A stretch of DNA of 64,000 nt from Corynespora cassiicola. Its lineage: Eukaryota; Ascomycota; Dothideomycetes; Pleosporales; Corynesporascaceae. This document shows positions 1 through 10,155 of this stretch, piece after piece. The DNA lies in contig JAEUWY010000020.1 of NCBI GenBank assembly GCA_022059125.1, positions 1,364,001-1,428,000 on the forward strand. The letters are read 5' to 3'. Position 1 is the stretch's first letter. Every line of letters begins with the position of its first letter. Below the pieces are notes generated by a model that was given only the letters and a program-made list of their open reading frames with translations, had not been told where the DNA came from and searched no databases. A program made the position numbers and the translations under genes.

Positions 1-748
1 GGCTTTTCGTATGTTCATTCTGACTCCAAAGCAACTGCACATGCTGACAGTACTAGGCGGCGTCTGCTCCGGAAGTCCATTGCTTGAGGCACGCTCTTGC
101 GAGCAATTACAAGGCACATAACAACAACAAATGTACCAGCTGTTGTAAATGGATTCCAACTTTTGCATCATATCATGGGTGGAGCTTTTGCATTTTTATC
201 AAAAGCAACCGAGTAGCAACACGGGCGCAATGAATCTAGACACGATAATGGCGATACAGCATACAGCATACAACATACAAGTATTCAACGGCCACCAAAC
301 GCATGTTTCCATGTACTTTTTTTTTTTTTATCTTTCGTCATCCTGAGGCGATATGGATGCTTTAAATATCTATTCATTGTTCATAACAATTTTATTCTAT
401 TTAAAATACTTCTTTTTTTATTCAAAGTATGTGCGCGAAATGGTCCAACGTCGATCAAGCATCTCCTTCCTCCTCGTTTCAGACCGCTCCAATCCGTGCA
501 CAAACACATCTTGCTTTTGACAATGCGAGACATGACGCGCGGGCCAAAGATGTGCAGCCACACACTCTCACAATATGACTCGCATGCCCAAGCTCCGACA
601 TGCGTTCCCGCGCCTGAAGCCTCCCCCTCCCCTCAATCCCCCCTTCCCGACACAGCTCACCGCTCGCAAACACAGCACAACTCTGCTCACGCGCACACCG
701 CTTCCTGCTGAGTATCCCTTCCTTTTCCCGCCCATCTCCAAACGCGCA
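1..748. other. Intergenic, no gene seen
   Basis: No coding region could be supported. There is a run of 11 T near 318-330, an AT-rich stretch around 360-430, and a C-rich, G-poor stretch around 590-740. The latter may be 3' flank of the minus-strand BTB-like gene that ends at 749. Confidence 0.5.
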
Positions 749-2506
749 CTACGCTGGCGCAGTGAAGGGCCGCCCCTCCACCAACTCCCACCGAAACACG
801 GGCCGGCCGAGTAGCTCGTTGCGCCCGTGGACGCTCATGTAGCGTCCCGTCTCTGGATCGGTCTCCGGGCGTATGAGGTGCTGTTTTGGGCGTGCGGCGA
901 GGGCGGGGGAGGAGCTGAGGGGCTTGCGGCGGAGCATCGAGGGGCCGGGGATTAGGCCTGGGGGGAAGGTTTGGGAGGGGAGGAGGGGGCGGATGCGGAG
1001 GGCTGGAGGGATGGTTCGGGGTCTTAGATCGGCGGTGGAGGGGCGGGTGGTGAAGGCGATGGCGGTCAGGTTTGTATATGGGTTTGGGTATAGGTTTGGG
1101 TAAAGTAGGTCAGAGATCTGGGGGGTGTGGGGGGCGCGGGAGGCGCGAGATGTGTAGAAGGATGTTAGGATGTGGTTTGCCGAGGAAGAGAGGTAGTCCG
1201 CTGGTGGAAAGGGGGTGGTTGGGGGCGAGGGGGCGCGTGGGAGCGGTTTGTTGATGAAAGGGGGCGTTGGTGTGATAGGTGGTGGGTGGGTGTCATGTGG
1301 TGGTGTGACGTGGGGGAGACGTGACTCCGTTCCAGCTGTTGCTAAGAGAGCATTCAGAAGTCCGAAGTGAATCTTCGGTGGAGGCGGGAGATCATGTGGG
1401 ATATGGTAGACTTTTGCGTCGCGGTGTCGAGGGATGCTGACCGTTGTGTAGGGGAGCGAATAAGTGGATCGTTTTCTCGTCCTGGAGGGCGAGGGTCTTT
1501 GGGAAGTCGTCGCCCCCGTTTGAGAGCTTTTTGGAGGCGTGAAATTTTGCGGCTGGATCGACGGGCTGTCCTCTGTCAGTTCCTCCACTGTTTCTAATCT
1601 TCCTTTCCCTTTTGGGTTCTCTCGAATATACGAACCCGGTCTGTGTTGCCTGCACGTCTTTTGTCCGTACATAGGTTTATGGGCTACGATTCCGGTTTGT
1701 GTCACATGTTCTTTGCTTGTGGAAGCGTTTGAATAGGTCATGGTGTCGACATGTGTTGGTGGAGGGGGCATCATGGCCACACTTGATGCGAGTTGTACTT
1801 CAGAGCCACTTCCGCCAGTGATCTTGTCAAAGACAAGATTTTGAAGCCTTTCATCACCACCTCCGGGTCCGAATACTTTCTTTATCAATTCTTTATCTGG
1901 AAAAGGCTGGTTTTGATTTATCCCTAGCCTGAGGACATCCATGATCCGGTCTTGGAACTTTTTATCTTTGAACTGGACGCCGCAAATATATGCGTTGATC
2001 AAAGGTAAACATTCGTGCCAAGATAGGGACCCCGGATCGGGGCCTGAAGAAGCTTGAGGGTCCATGTGGAAGAGCGGTATATTACCTGATATGATATAGT
2101 GTGCATAGAGCGTAAAAGACTGGCAGTCTACATCCGGCAGATCGATGCGAAAAACTTTGACTCCCTTAGGCGGAGGGTAGATCCATTTCCCCAGGGAGTG
2201 CGACTTTTTAGCAATTTCACGAGGAAGCAGAAACTTGTGGTTTTCGATATCTTCTCCTTTCGCGGGCTTACTAACGAAGAATAATATCTTGAAGTTTGGA
2301 CCCTGGTCAGTTTCACGACTTTTCTTATCAAAAGGCTTGGGATCACAAGGCGTAGGATGGAGAGAGAATTTAGGCTTTTTTTTTTGCGAGGATTCCATGT
2401 TTTGAAGTAGAAAATGTAGTATATCGTTTGCATCTTTCTCAAACATAAAGTTCAGTGATTGAACCGAGTCTGATGCTGTGCCAAGCCACGTAGGCGTTTG
2501 ACGCAT
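749..2506 (-). CDS. Fungal BTB/POZ-like protein, copy 1
   Basis: Single uninterrupted minus-strand frame of about 585 residues. The N-terminal third resembles the BTB/POZ-like fold common in filamentous fungi: a strand-rich start (FKILFFVSKP), then SFTLYAHYIISGNIPLF, then the helical signature SWHECLPLINAYICGV followed by FQDRIMDV. The remaining ~350 residues are Pro/Ser/Thr-rich low complexity with RKRST-type basic patches, probably disordered. The frame is open to 2548 but begins there with GTG. ATGs occur at 2506, 2446 and 2398, and the last begins just before the BTB-like part, so the start is uncertain. It is divergent to a paralogue at 2854. BTB proteins often serve as protein-interaction adaptors, but no partner or function can be read here. 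Confidence 0.7.
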   Translation of the reverse strand: MRQTPTWLGTASDSVQSLNFMFEKDANDILHFLLQNMESSQKKKPKFSLHPTPCDPKPFDKKSRETDQGPNFKILFFVSKPAKGEDIENHKFLLPREIAKKSHSLGKWIYPPPKGVKVFRIDLPDVDCQSFTLYAHYIISGNIPLFHMDPQASSGPDPGSLSWHECLPLINAYICGVQFKDKKFQDRIMDVLRLGINQNQPFPDKELIKKVFGPGGGDERLQNLVFDKITGGSGSEVQLASSVAMMPPPPTHVDTMTYSNASTSKEHVTQTGIVAHKPMYGQKTCRQHRPGSYIRENPKGKGRLETVEELTEDSPSIQPQNFTPPKSSQTGATTSQRPSPSRTRKRSTYSLPYTTVSIPRHRDAKVYHIPHDLPPPPKIHFGLLNALLATAGTESRLPHVTPPHDTHPPPITPTPPFINKPLPRAPSPPTTPFPPADYLSSSANHILTSFYTSRASRAPHTPQISDLLYPNLYPNPYTNLTAIAFTTRPSTADLRPRTIPPALRIRPLLPSQTFPPGLIPGPSMLRRKPLSSSPALAARPKQHLIRPETDPETGRYMSVHGRNELLGRPVFRWELVEGRPFTAPA

Positions 2507-2853
2507 GCAGGTGTTGGTCAAAGATGTCGAGAGCAACTTCGTAGACACCCATCACCACTTCACAAACAAAGTGGCGAATTCACACAAAGAATTAGAAAAT
2601 AATCCAGAATTGGCATCCTACAAGCGATTCTTGATGAATGCAAACGCATCCCAATATGAAACATTGACTTTGGCCCTACCATAGATCTTCTCTACCACCT
2701 ATTTCTCCGTTCAGCGATTCCAAGTCTACCGCGAACTATAATTCTAGCGGGCTCAGTCATACCTCTCCAGCCTCCTCACGGACGTCCCATGATAACACAA
2801 GTCGTCAAGCATCCATATCCACTATTTTTGATATTCATTTTCCCAAATTCTCA
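2507..2853. promoter_or_regulatory. Shared upstream region of the BTB-like pair
   Basis: About 350 bp between two divergently transcribed paralogues, so it probably contains both promoters. It is CT-rich near the plus-strand gene. No clear TATA box or repeated operator was recognised. Confidence 0.45.
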
Positions 2854-4353
2854 ATGAGAGGGCTTTTTAGAAGTAAAACCAAAGTCGGCAATGGAAAGAT
2901 ACAAAAGCCAGGTCGCGGTTCGGAATCAGCCCTACCTACACAATCCACAACTCAGACGCCGGAATTTGCGGACAACAGCGCCATTCCCTCTCCTAACTTG
3001 CTGGGCCTACAAGATATCTTGGCATCCGATATCCCTCTGCAAACTGGTCCGCTGAATCATAACGGTATAGAGTCCACCGCCGACACAAGACAGCCTGAGA
3101 GCGGCATGATACCTAAATATCCAGCGCTTGATCTTAACCGTCAGCTCCCTCCACTCATTATCCCGACCGGCGTTGATGGAGATTCAGTCCCTCCTCCTGC
3201 ACCTTGCCTACATTTCCTCTTTGGTCAAAAGGATCCCAACTCTCGTTATTTTACTCAGCGCATCATTCAAGCACCATCAAGTATTTTGAACCGCTCAGAG
3301 GCATTCAAATGCTACATTCACAACGGCCTTGGAGGCGATGCCAACGCATCCCAACTCACATTCCATGCACCTGACCTTGATGCGAATTCCTTTCACTTGT
3401 ACGAAACATACAAACGCACAGGTGTGTTGCCATATCAATGGCGGGATGTATCACTGGCCAAGACAGTTTCGTGGCCGCAATGCTGGCCTTTGATCAACGC
3501 GCACATATTCGCTGTCACGATTGGCGACATCGATTTTGCCGACTACATGATGGATGTCATAGAGGATCGTCTAAGCTCTGCGCAGTCCGCAGACGTAGAG
3601 ACGATCCGGCACTTATTTTCTAAGAGCGACGACAGCAAGGTCTTGAAGCAATTGGTCATTGATAGGTGTTTTGAGGCCGCGTTGGACAACATCCAAAAAC
3701 GCGACAGGCAGCAAAATCTCCCGGAAAGCTATATGATCGATGTCAACTCGGTGATCGATCAATTCCTATCTGAGAGAAGCGAAAAGTCAGGTGGGCCTTG
3801 TCGGTACCACTTGCACGGCCAAGAGATAGAGTGCTACCAAGAAAAGCAAAAGCGTCAAGCATTAGGCCGTGAGATCAAATTCGGGATTGAGCAATATAAC
3901 AGAGAGAAAACGACTGCAAACACGGAGGAAGCCTGCAGGAATGCGAAGACTGAAGGCGTACACGGAATGGATTGGGCAGACCCAGAAAACTGTGCGAATG
4001 CAAAGTTAGGGGAAGAGCATGGAAAAAGATGGTTTTCATTTAGGAAGTATGACAAAGATCAAGGCGCCTCATCTTCGAACAAGCGAGCTCCTATGGAGAG
4101 TGGAGGCACCGATCAAAGTGAAAGCGGAACGAATGATGTTTTGGATGCATCAGGAAGTGCTCCAGATTTCGAAGACACGCAGGCGGCCACGATACCAAAT
4201 GGCACGAACGCTGAAGTCATCCAGCCTATGATGCTTCATTCGAATAGAACACCAGGTGCAGGTGAAACGTTTGATACGCAGATTAATGGGACCCTTGCAG
4301 CTGCCTCTAGCAGATGTAAGCTACTGCCGGGGGGCTACCCGGAATCTCTGTGA
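2854..4353 (+). CDS. Fungal BTB/POZ-like protein, copy 2
   Basis: Intronless frame of 499 residues starting at an ATG after a CT-rich leader. Residues ~1-115 are low complexity. The BTB-like segment follows (LHFLFGQKDPNSRYF, then FHLYETYKRTGVLPY, then SWPQCWPLINAHIFAV and FADYMMDVIEDRL). The C-terminal half is polar and charged, with a Cys/Arg-rich stretch around residues 310-350. The signature SWxxCxPLINAxI, with downstream MDV, is shared with the divergent neighbour at 749-2506. This supports an old tandem or inverted duplication, since the flanks have diverged completely. Function is unknown. Start and end are well supported by the continuous frame. Confidence 0.75.
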   Translation: MRGLFRSKTKVGNGKIQKPGRGSESALPTQSTTQTPEFADNSAIPSPNLLGLQDILASDIPLQTGPLNHNGIESTADTRQPESGMIPKYPALDLNRQLPPLIIPTGVDGDSVPPPAPCLHFLFGQKDPNSRYFTQRIIQAPSSILNRSEAFKCYIHNGLGGDANASQLTFHAPDLDANSFHLYETYKRTGVLPYQWRDVSLAKTVSWPQCWPLINAHIFAVTIGDIDFADYMMDVIEDRLSSAQSADVETIRHLFSKSDDSKVLKQLVIDRCFEAALDNIQKRDRQQNLPESYMIDVNSVIDQFLSERSEKSGGPCRYHLHGQEIECYQEKQKRQALGREIKFGIEQYNREKTTANTEEACRNAKTEGVHGMDWADPENCANAKLGEEHGKRWFSFRKYDKDQGASSSNKRAPMESGGTDQSESGTNDVLDASGSAPDFEDTQAATIPNGTNAEVIQPMMLHSNRTPGAGETFDTQINGTLAAASSRCKLLPGGYPESL

Positions 4354-4747
4354 TTTGTAGTGCATGGGCACGCGGGCGTGCGTGCCGTCTTCGTGTTTGA
4401 CTTATTCTAACCAAAATACATTATTTAAATCAAAGCAGAATAGCCAATAGTATATCATTAATGGTCTGTGCATTCGGACACTATTCGGGGGCATTCAAAG
4501 ACAGTGCCGTGAGTTAGTACATGATCCGCATCAGCGCCACTAATCAATTACATCGCATAAGCCCATATGTATCTACGACAGTACTAAACCATCCAAATCA
4601 GCTAGCAAGTGAGATAGGATAGACCCTGTACAAATTTCATGCCTGTATCATTGCAGCGTACGGCCACAAGAAGCACAGGGGCGAGAAGTGTATAAAAGCA
4701 ACTAGTTTCAGCCATAGTTTCATTTTCCGACTCAGTTCCTTCTCAAT
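4354..4747. other. Intergenic; remnant promoter of the methyltransferase pseudogene
   Basis: No gene seen. A TATAAAAG motif at about 4692-4699 lies roughly 55 bp upstream of the methyltransferase remnant and may be its former TATA box. Confidence 0.4.
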
Positions 4748-5696
4748 CACGACTACCGAGAAAATTTACAAATATATTTTTGCAAGCGAAGAAGAAGTTG
4801 AAAGACTAGCGGATGACCATGAGGTGGTCAAAGACGGCATGGGCGGCAACTTGATCGTGGTCCTAGTCGATCTATCAGCCGCTCCGCTCAAAATTTTAGA
4901 CTCAGGAGCATCTGACGGTATGAGCGACATTATCACTGCTTTAATTTGTGTAATGAGAAATTTCGGCTAATTTATTAAGAACTTGAAGCGGGGTCACGGA
5001 TCCATCAACGCCGGTTCAACACCAAATTGTCGGCGTCGACATTGACTCTTCAAAGTTTCCCAAGGAAATTTCATAAGGGCAGTGATATTTGATGCAAGAT
5101 ATCACCAAGCCATGGCCTCAAGAATGGAAAGGAAGCTTCGATATCGTTCATCAAAGGCAAGGAATGGCTGTCAGTCCGCAACAAAAAGAGATCGTTCATA
5201 ACTTGGCAGAGCTTGTGAAGCCCGGAGGATGGATCCAGTTCGTGGAAGCTATAAAAGATGGTCAGGTGAAAAGGTCAACGACCCTGCTACTTCTGCATTT
5301 CAGCAGCTCATCAGAGGCGTCGTTACCCATTTAGGATGTGATGTGAAGGTGACCGATAAAATCTCGGAGTGGCCTGAAGGATTTGGGTTTGTCAATGTAC
5401 AGAGCAGGGATATATTCCTCGAGTACGGAGCGTCAAATTCCAACCTAGAGCTTGCTAGGAGGTGATTTTGTTCGAGTGTTATGGCTGCGAAAGCATTGAT
5501 AGCATTTGCGAAAAATGAGTTTATCATGCCAGTACTATAAAGACGCTAACAAAGCATACCAGTATTGCCAGAATATTCCATTCTGCCAGCTACTGTCATT
5601 GAGACGCTGGCCGAAGATTTGAAGATGGAAATGGCAGGAAAGGGAGGAACTGTTCCTTTGCGCATTGTTTTGGGTCGCAAGCCTCTCCCTTCTTAA
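4748..5696 (+). pseudogene. Decayed SAM-dependent methyltransferase
   Basis: A recognisable class I methyltransferase of the type common near fungal secondary-metabolite genes, but broken at many points. Visible remains are the N-terminus (TTEKIYKYIFASEEEVERLA), motif I (KILDSGASDG), a binding strand (HQIVGVDIDSSKFP), the segment WKGSFDIVHQR, motif NLAELVKPGGWIQFVEA and a C-terminal tail ending PLRIVLGRKPLPS. Damage seen: no ATG at the expected start (ATC instead); in-frame TAA at 5074 and TGA at 5083; a frame change near 5270 between GQVK and NDPATSAFQQ; and a further frame disruption with TGA at 5463. At least two introns still look intact, so it is a decayed original gene, not a retrocopy. 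No expression of a full protein is expected. Confidence 0.75.
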
Positions 5697-5812
5697 TCAA
5701 TTGGAGGAAAACTTTGTCAAATATGATAGACTTATACATCCAAGCCGTTGATATAATCTTTTTAGCCTACTGACTTCTCCATGCCAATGTTTCGCATGAG
5801 CAACATAGCAAA

Positions 5813-7253
5813 TTACAGTATCGCGTTTCCATTGACATGAGAGCTGACTCCTCCTGTGCAGATAGGTCAGTACTGAAACATAGTTATTGAATTCTTTCAA
5901 CTTACCAACACAGTTTGCTGGTGCAGAGGAGAAGAAGAAGAACCAACGATTCTGTTCTCTGCACTTCTTGGCCAGTTTCTCGAGATCCAACATTTCTCCA
6001 AGCGGCATGCCCCATAGTGCAAGAATGTATTCGTGAAGATGGTAATCTAGGATAGGTGGTCAGTCATAGAGATGATATCGAGATTTTCGAATTATGTATC
6101 CATCGAACTCACCTTCATGCGTTGGCCAGGCCTCAAAAGCGGGTGCGTCTCCAGCTACTGTAGCGAAATAACAGTCATGCAGCCAATCCAATATCTTTTG
6201 CTCTTGACTCAACCCCGCATATCGCAATCCATCTTCACCGTCTTTTCCACTGCCATGCCTCGTTGCCGCCTTGACACGGTCTTCTGGACTCTTCGCGTCG
6301 TATACCTCCTTCCATCCACTTCGCACAAAGAGCATATCTCCGATCTTGATGTCGCCTCCTTGGGAAGCGGGACGAATGTCGATCCCCTGGTCCTTTCCGC
6401 ATTGGTAAAGCTCTTCCCAGGAGATGGGATAGTAGTCGAAAGGATCGTAGTTGATTCCTTTTTTGTGCGCATACCCGCGGTAATCAAGGAGAACTCCACG
6501 TCCTGCGATTCCATGCTCTGCCCAGTGATGCATACTGCACTTATGGTTGGCAGCCGGCCCAACAATGTCTGAGCCTTTAGTCTAGATGATAGTAAGCAAC
6601 AACATTTTTTTAGTAAGTCAAGTTTGTATGCATGCATATAATACGTACACCATTGTAGAAGCTTCCCGTTGACAAATGGGCGAACTAAAATTTATCAATT
6701 AGTTTGCATGCGATGTCTTTGCTTTTAGACTCACATGTCTGAAGCCGTCCCACTGAGTACCGCTCTGAGTATTCATATAGTAAAGATCGTCATATGCCAG
6801 GTTTTCAACCAAAGTCTTGATTTCATGCTTGAAAGGCTCACGGCCAAAGGCAGGCTGGTTCGGGACATCCAATGGAAGACTAAAGCTCCGATTAGTGTAA
6901 GTTGATACAGAAATTGATGTTTGACACACTTGACAGGTACGATTTCTCCAGTTCTAATTTCTTTCGAAGCAGCCGCCACTCTGGTCGGAGTGAGCAGATT
7001 CAATCTACCAATCTACATCGCATTAGTTTACCATCTCGGACCTGACTCGGTAGCATACGTAGTCGTTTTCGCCCCACACCCAGGCAGCCTCTGGAGGAGC
7101 ACCGGAGGCTTGTTGGATCTGGGAGAGCTCCTTCCTTGTGGGAAACTTGGTACTATCCGGATCGAACGGAACCTCTGTTGCAGTCTTGTTCCCTGTCAGG
7201 AAGTCCTTGATCTGCGTCAAGCGCTGGTTTGCGGTCCCCTTTGGCTCTGCCAT
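5813..7253 (-). CDS. Cyclase_2-family hydrolase (formamidase-like), copy 1
   Basis: Seven exons: 7253-7059, 7012-6930, 6879-6735, 6684-6651, 6574-6113, 6046-5906 and 5853-5813. They sum to 1101 nt, in frame, for 366 residues starting MAEPKGTANQ and ending GVSSHVNGNAIL. The protein has the features of the putative cyclase family (PF04199), which includes kynurenine formamidases. The conserved region NTQSGTQWDGFRHFAH corresponds to the metal-binding segment, followed by GIAGRGVLLDYRGYA, GDMLFVRSG and the C-terminal WGMPLGEMLDLEKLA. Family members are metal-dependent hydrolases of cyclic or formyl amide/ester bonds; the substrate here is unknown. It is convergent with the methyltransferase pseudogene, suggesting the two once formed a small accessory pair. 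A second member of the family is at 55596-56767. Confidence 0.85.
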
Positions 7254-9356
7254 CTTATCCCTCCTGTATACCAATGTTCTTCGAGATTGTTGATTCGAGC
7301 AAATGCCGGATTTGAAGGGCTTTTTGCGAGAGGAATGAAATTCCTGATGATGCCGTCACCGCTTTCTTGATTCATTCTCAGCTATTTTACCCCGCGCGAT
7401 GCAACGCGCTATTTGTGATCGGCCCGCCCGATGAACGCATAAATTCTGTTTGGGGATGACGCCGAGGTATTGCGGAGTCAACTCCAGCCGCAACGGTCGA
7501 CTTTTACACGATGACTCGGCAGCATATCCGTCTCTACAGGTTACATAATAATGAATTGGATATGATGCTTTCTCTGGTCTTCATAATGGCGCATCATCAA
7601 TCATCCCAAGACGATTGCTAGCCACATAGCCAAGATACACGTCACGGATTGACCCGGAATTTGCGGACAGCAGAAGTGGTGATGACTGTGGATGCAGTCC
7701 ACCTCGCTATTCCATGAAAGGACTAGTTCCCGGTTCGGCGGACCTCGGCCTTCTGCTAATACTCATCACTCCGCGATTGACAAAATCTACAACTCACACA
7801 CAATAGTGGGTTGTTTCAAGTTTGCATGAGAATTTGAAGGAATTTGCAGCTCAGGCAGTGTCTCTATTTTGCTGTAATCAGATTATCTCGAAGCTCAATC
7901 AAGATGCGTGAAGTCACAGCTCGATAACGCAAAAATCGACTTCGCGATGGTACATGATCTTCTGACTGAGTATTGCATGTTCTTCATTATCTATTCTATA
8001 GATCTGGGCTAGATCAACCCATGATTTGACATTGTGAAGCTATGTTGCTGTTGAATCTTCGAAATTATGCATAGATGATGTGGCTACTTTGTTTCACTTG
8101 TTTCGCGGGCCATTTAGTGCTATATCATCTATCACATCGTCTCCCATCAGAAGAGTTTTTGATTCGTAGTTTCTACTCTAGAATAAAAGCCATCGCGTGG
8201 ATTATGGCTGTGTTACCACATTGCCAATGATATCTAGTATACCTGATCAGTCCTGGCCTTAGTCAGCAGCGTCCTATTTTTGGGCACCACGAGGGGTTCC
8301 TTCCAGGGCTTCGCAACATTAGCTTTGAAAATCTATTGGAAAGCTAGATCTATATCGGCCGTAGTCAAGAACCTAGAATCTTCGTAGAAATGGACTTTGA
8401 CCATTCGGGTTGATGGTTTTCGGTCCCCGGCGCTAGACCGCTTGGCGGGGCTGCGGATATGAGGAGCCATGACAAGTTAGTGTGCGTGTAACGGACTTGA
8501 TAGATTAAATCCAACCACATCTGCGATCCTTCGCAATGCGCGGAATATTGGACCATGAAAAGTCCGTTGGCTACATAGCACAATTATAAAGAAAAATAAA
8601 ACTGAAAAAAAGCCATGGCTCTAGTACCACAAGCCAAAGGATAAATAACAAGAATACAGAGGGGAAGTGGCTGAATAACAGTTGACGAGCACTGGTCTTT
8701 TCTTGCTAAAAGAATATAGGACCTGCTGCACGATTATGTTCCTGGATCCATTCAATTATAGGTTCATCGGGCATCATGAATATTCGCCTTGCGGCCCCAT
8801 GTCCGTGATACTATCACAAATATATGGTTATACCAACAGTTCTTGCAGTCTCCCCAGTCGATGCAATGCGTCATTTTCGAATCACCAGAAAAATGGCCAC
8901 AACAAAATATTGATTGAATTCTCTTGATTCCCGTCCGTCAGCCCTTGGTTGTTGTGAAACATTGAGTAAGATACGGCCTTGGAGTGTCGCTACCTACTGG
9001 TGTGAAAAGAGCAGGCTACCACTTGGAAGCAAGCAAGTTCGGATTGGTACAATATGCTTCCTGGTAGCTGTGCAAGCCATGCTTCATTCAAATATCATGT
9101 GATTGCATAATAAAATCTATGCAGCTCTGTTGTGAGCCACATTCTATCATCTAGGCACTTAGATGTCGTGCGAAAATGTCCAGTGTATGAGGAATCTGGC
9201 CAAATCGCATTAGTCGAGACTGTTTCTTTTTCGAGGTGGTTATTCCTGGCAAGGATAATCGAATGAATATTGGCAACAATGACAACAAATATCATCACGT
9301 AGTTGTCGGTCGACTGATCCCATGCATGATGCATACTGTCGAGTAATTCACATTGG
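7254..9356. other. Long gene-poor stretch
   Basis: No gene could be supported in about 2.1 kb. The first few hundred bases presumably contain the promoter of the minus-strand cyclase. Open frames such as the minus-strand one at 8365-8583 are short and match nothing I recognise. Confidence 0.45.
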
Positions 9357-9590
9357 TTACACTGGATTGTGCCCACTGGGTACACGAAGAGTTGATATTC
9401 CCCGGCCCAGGTCGATAAGATCCAAAAGCAGCATGCAAGACAACATTGGAAAAATGAGGTCCAGTAAAATATCTACTTACTCTACCACCGATGAAAATGT
9501 ATTGGCGCGTTCCGCCACACGAGCTGGACATTTCAAGTGCGTGAGAAGAGAAATCCTCACGACAATACCAATCTGCAACTGGCAGTAGAG
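9357..9590 (-). pseudogene. Possible remnant of a membrane-protein exon
   Basis: One minus-strand frame reads QLQIGIVVRISLLTHLKCPA, then a single TAA, then continues in the same frame with a strongly hydrophobic stretch (ILLDLIFPMLSCMLLLDLID) before a final stop at 9357. This looks like a piece of a membrane protein. A GTAAGT lies right at the internal stop, so an intron is also possible. No start or partner exons were found, so this is a weak call. Confidence 0.2.
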
Positions 9591-10155
9591 CGACTATATA
9601 AGTGCTTGGCCAGTGATTGAACTCGCATCATAGAGCCCAGGGCTGGTACCCCAGCCAACAAGATAGCATGCAATGCCACATGGTTGAGTTGGTCTCACTC
9701 GCGTAATGCCCGACGCCAAGCTTTTTCGAGCGCTAGCTTGCCTACTTTTGTGGCTTACTCCGCGTGGCCGGGTCGCCTTACCAGGGGTGCGACACCTACG
9801 ATTGGTCCATTTCCTTTCTTCAGGATCGTTCATCTGGTATAGCTCACGTACTCGGCACATTTGAAGCTGGGCAGAGTACAGTCGGAGACCGATGGTTCCT
9901 TCTGAGCTCAACCCATTCACTGCGATTTCACCCACGACCACCGCACGGAGCACAGCATGTTAGTCTTCCTTCCATCAACACCACTAGGGCCTGCAGTTCA
10001 CAGCGATTGGCGGCCACTTGGCCGTCAGCCATGTGCGCAGTGGGACTCTCGATCCCTAGGCGGTGTCCGCTCCCTGTTGATCCTCCTGGCCTCCCCGAAC
10101 TGTTAAGAATGGCGATCCGCATTCAGGAAATCGTATCGTCTGCACTCGCTCAACG
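9591..10155. other. Intergenic upstream of rhodopsin-domain gene
   Basis: No supported gene. It is more GC-balanced than the preceding stretch and holds overlapping short frames on both strands without recognisable products. It probably contains the promoter of the gene at 10156. Confidence 0.4.
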
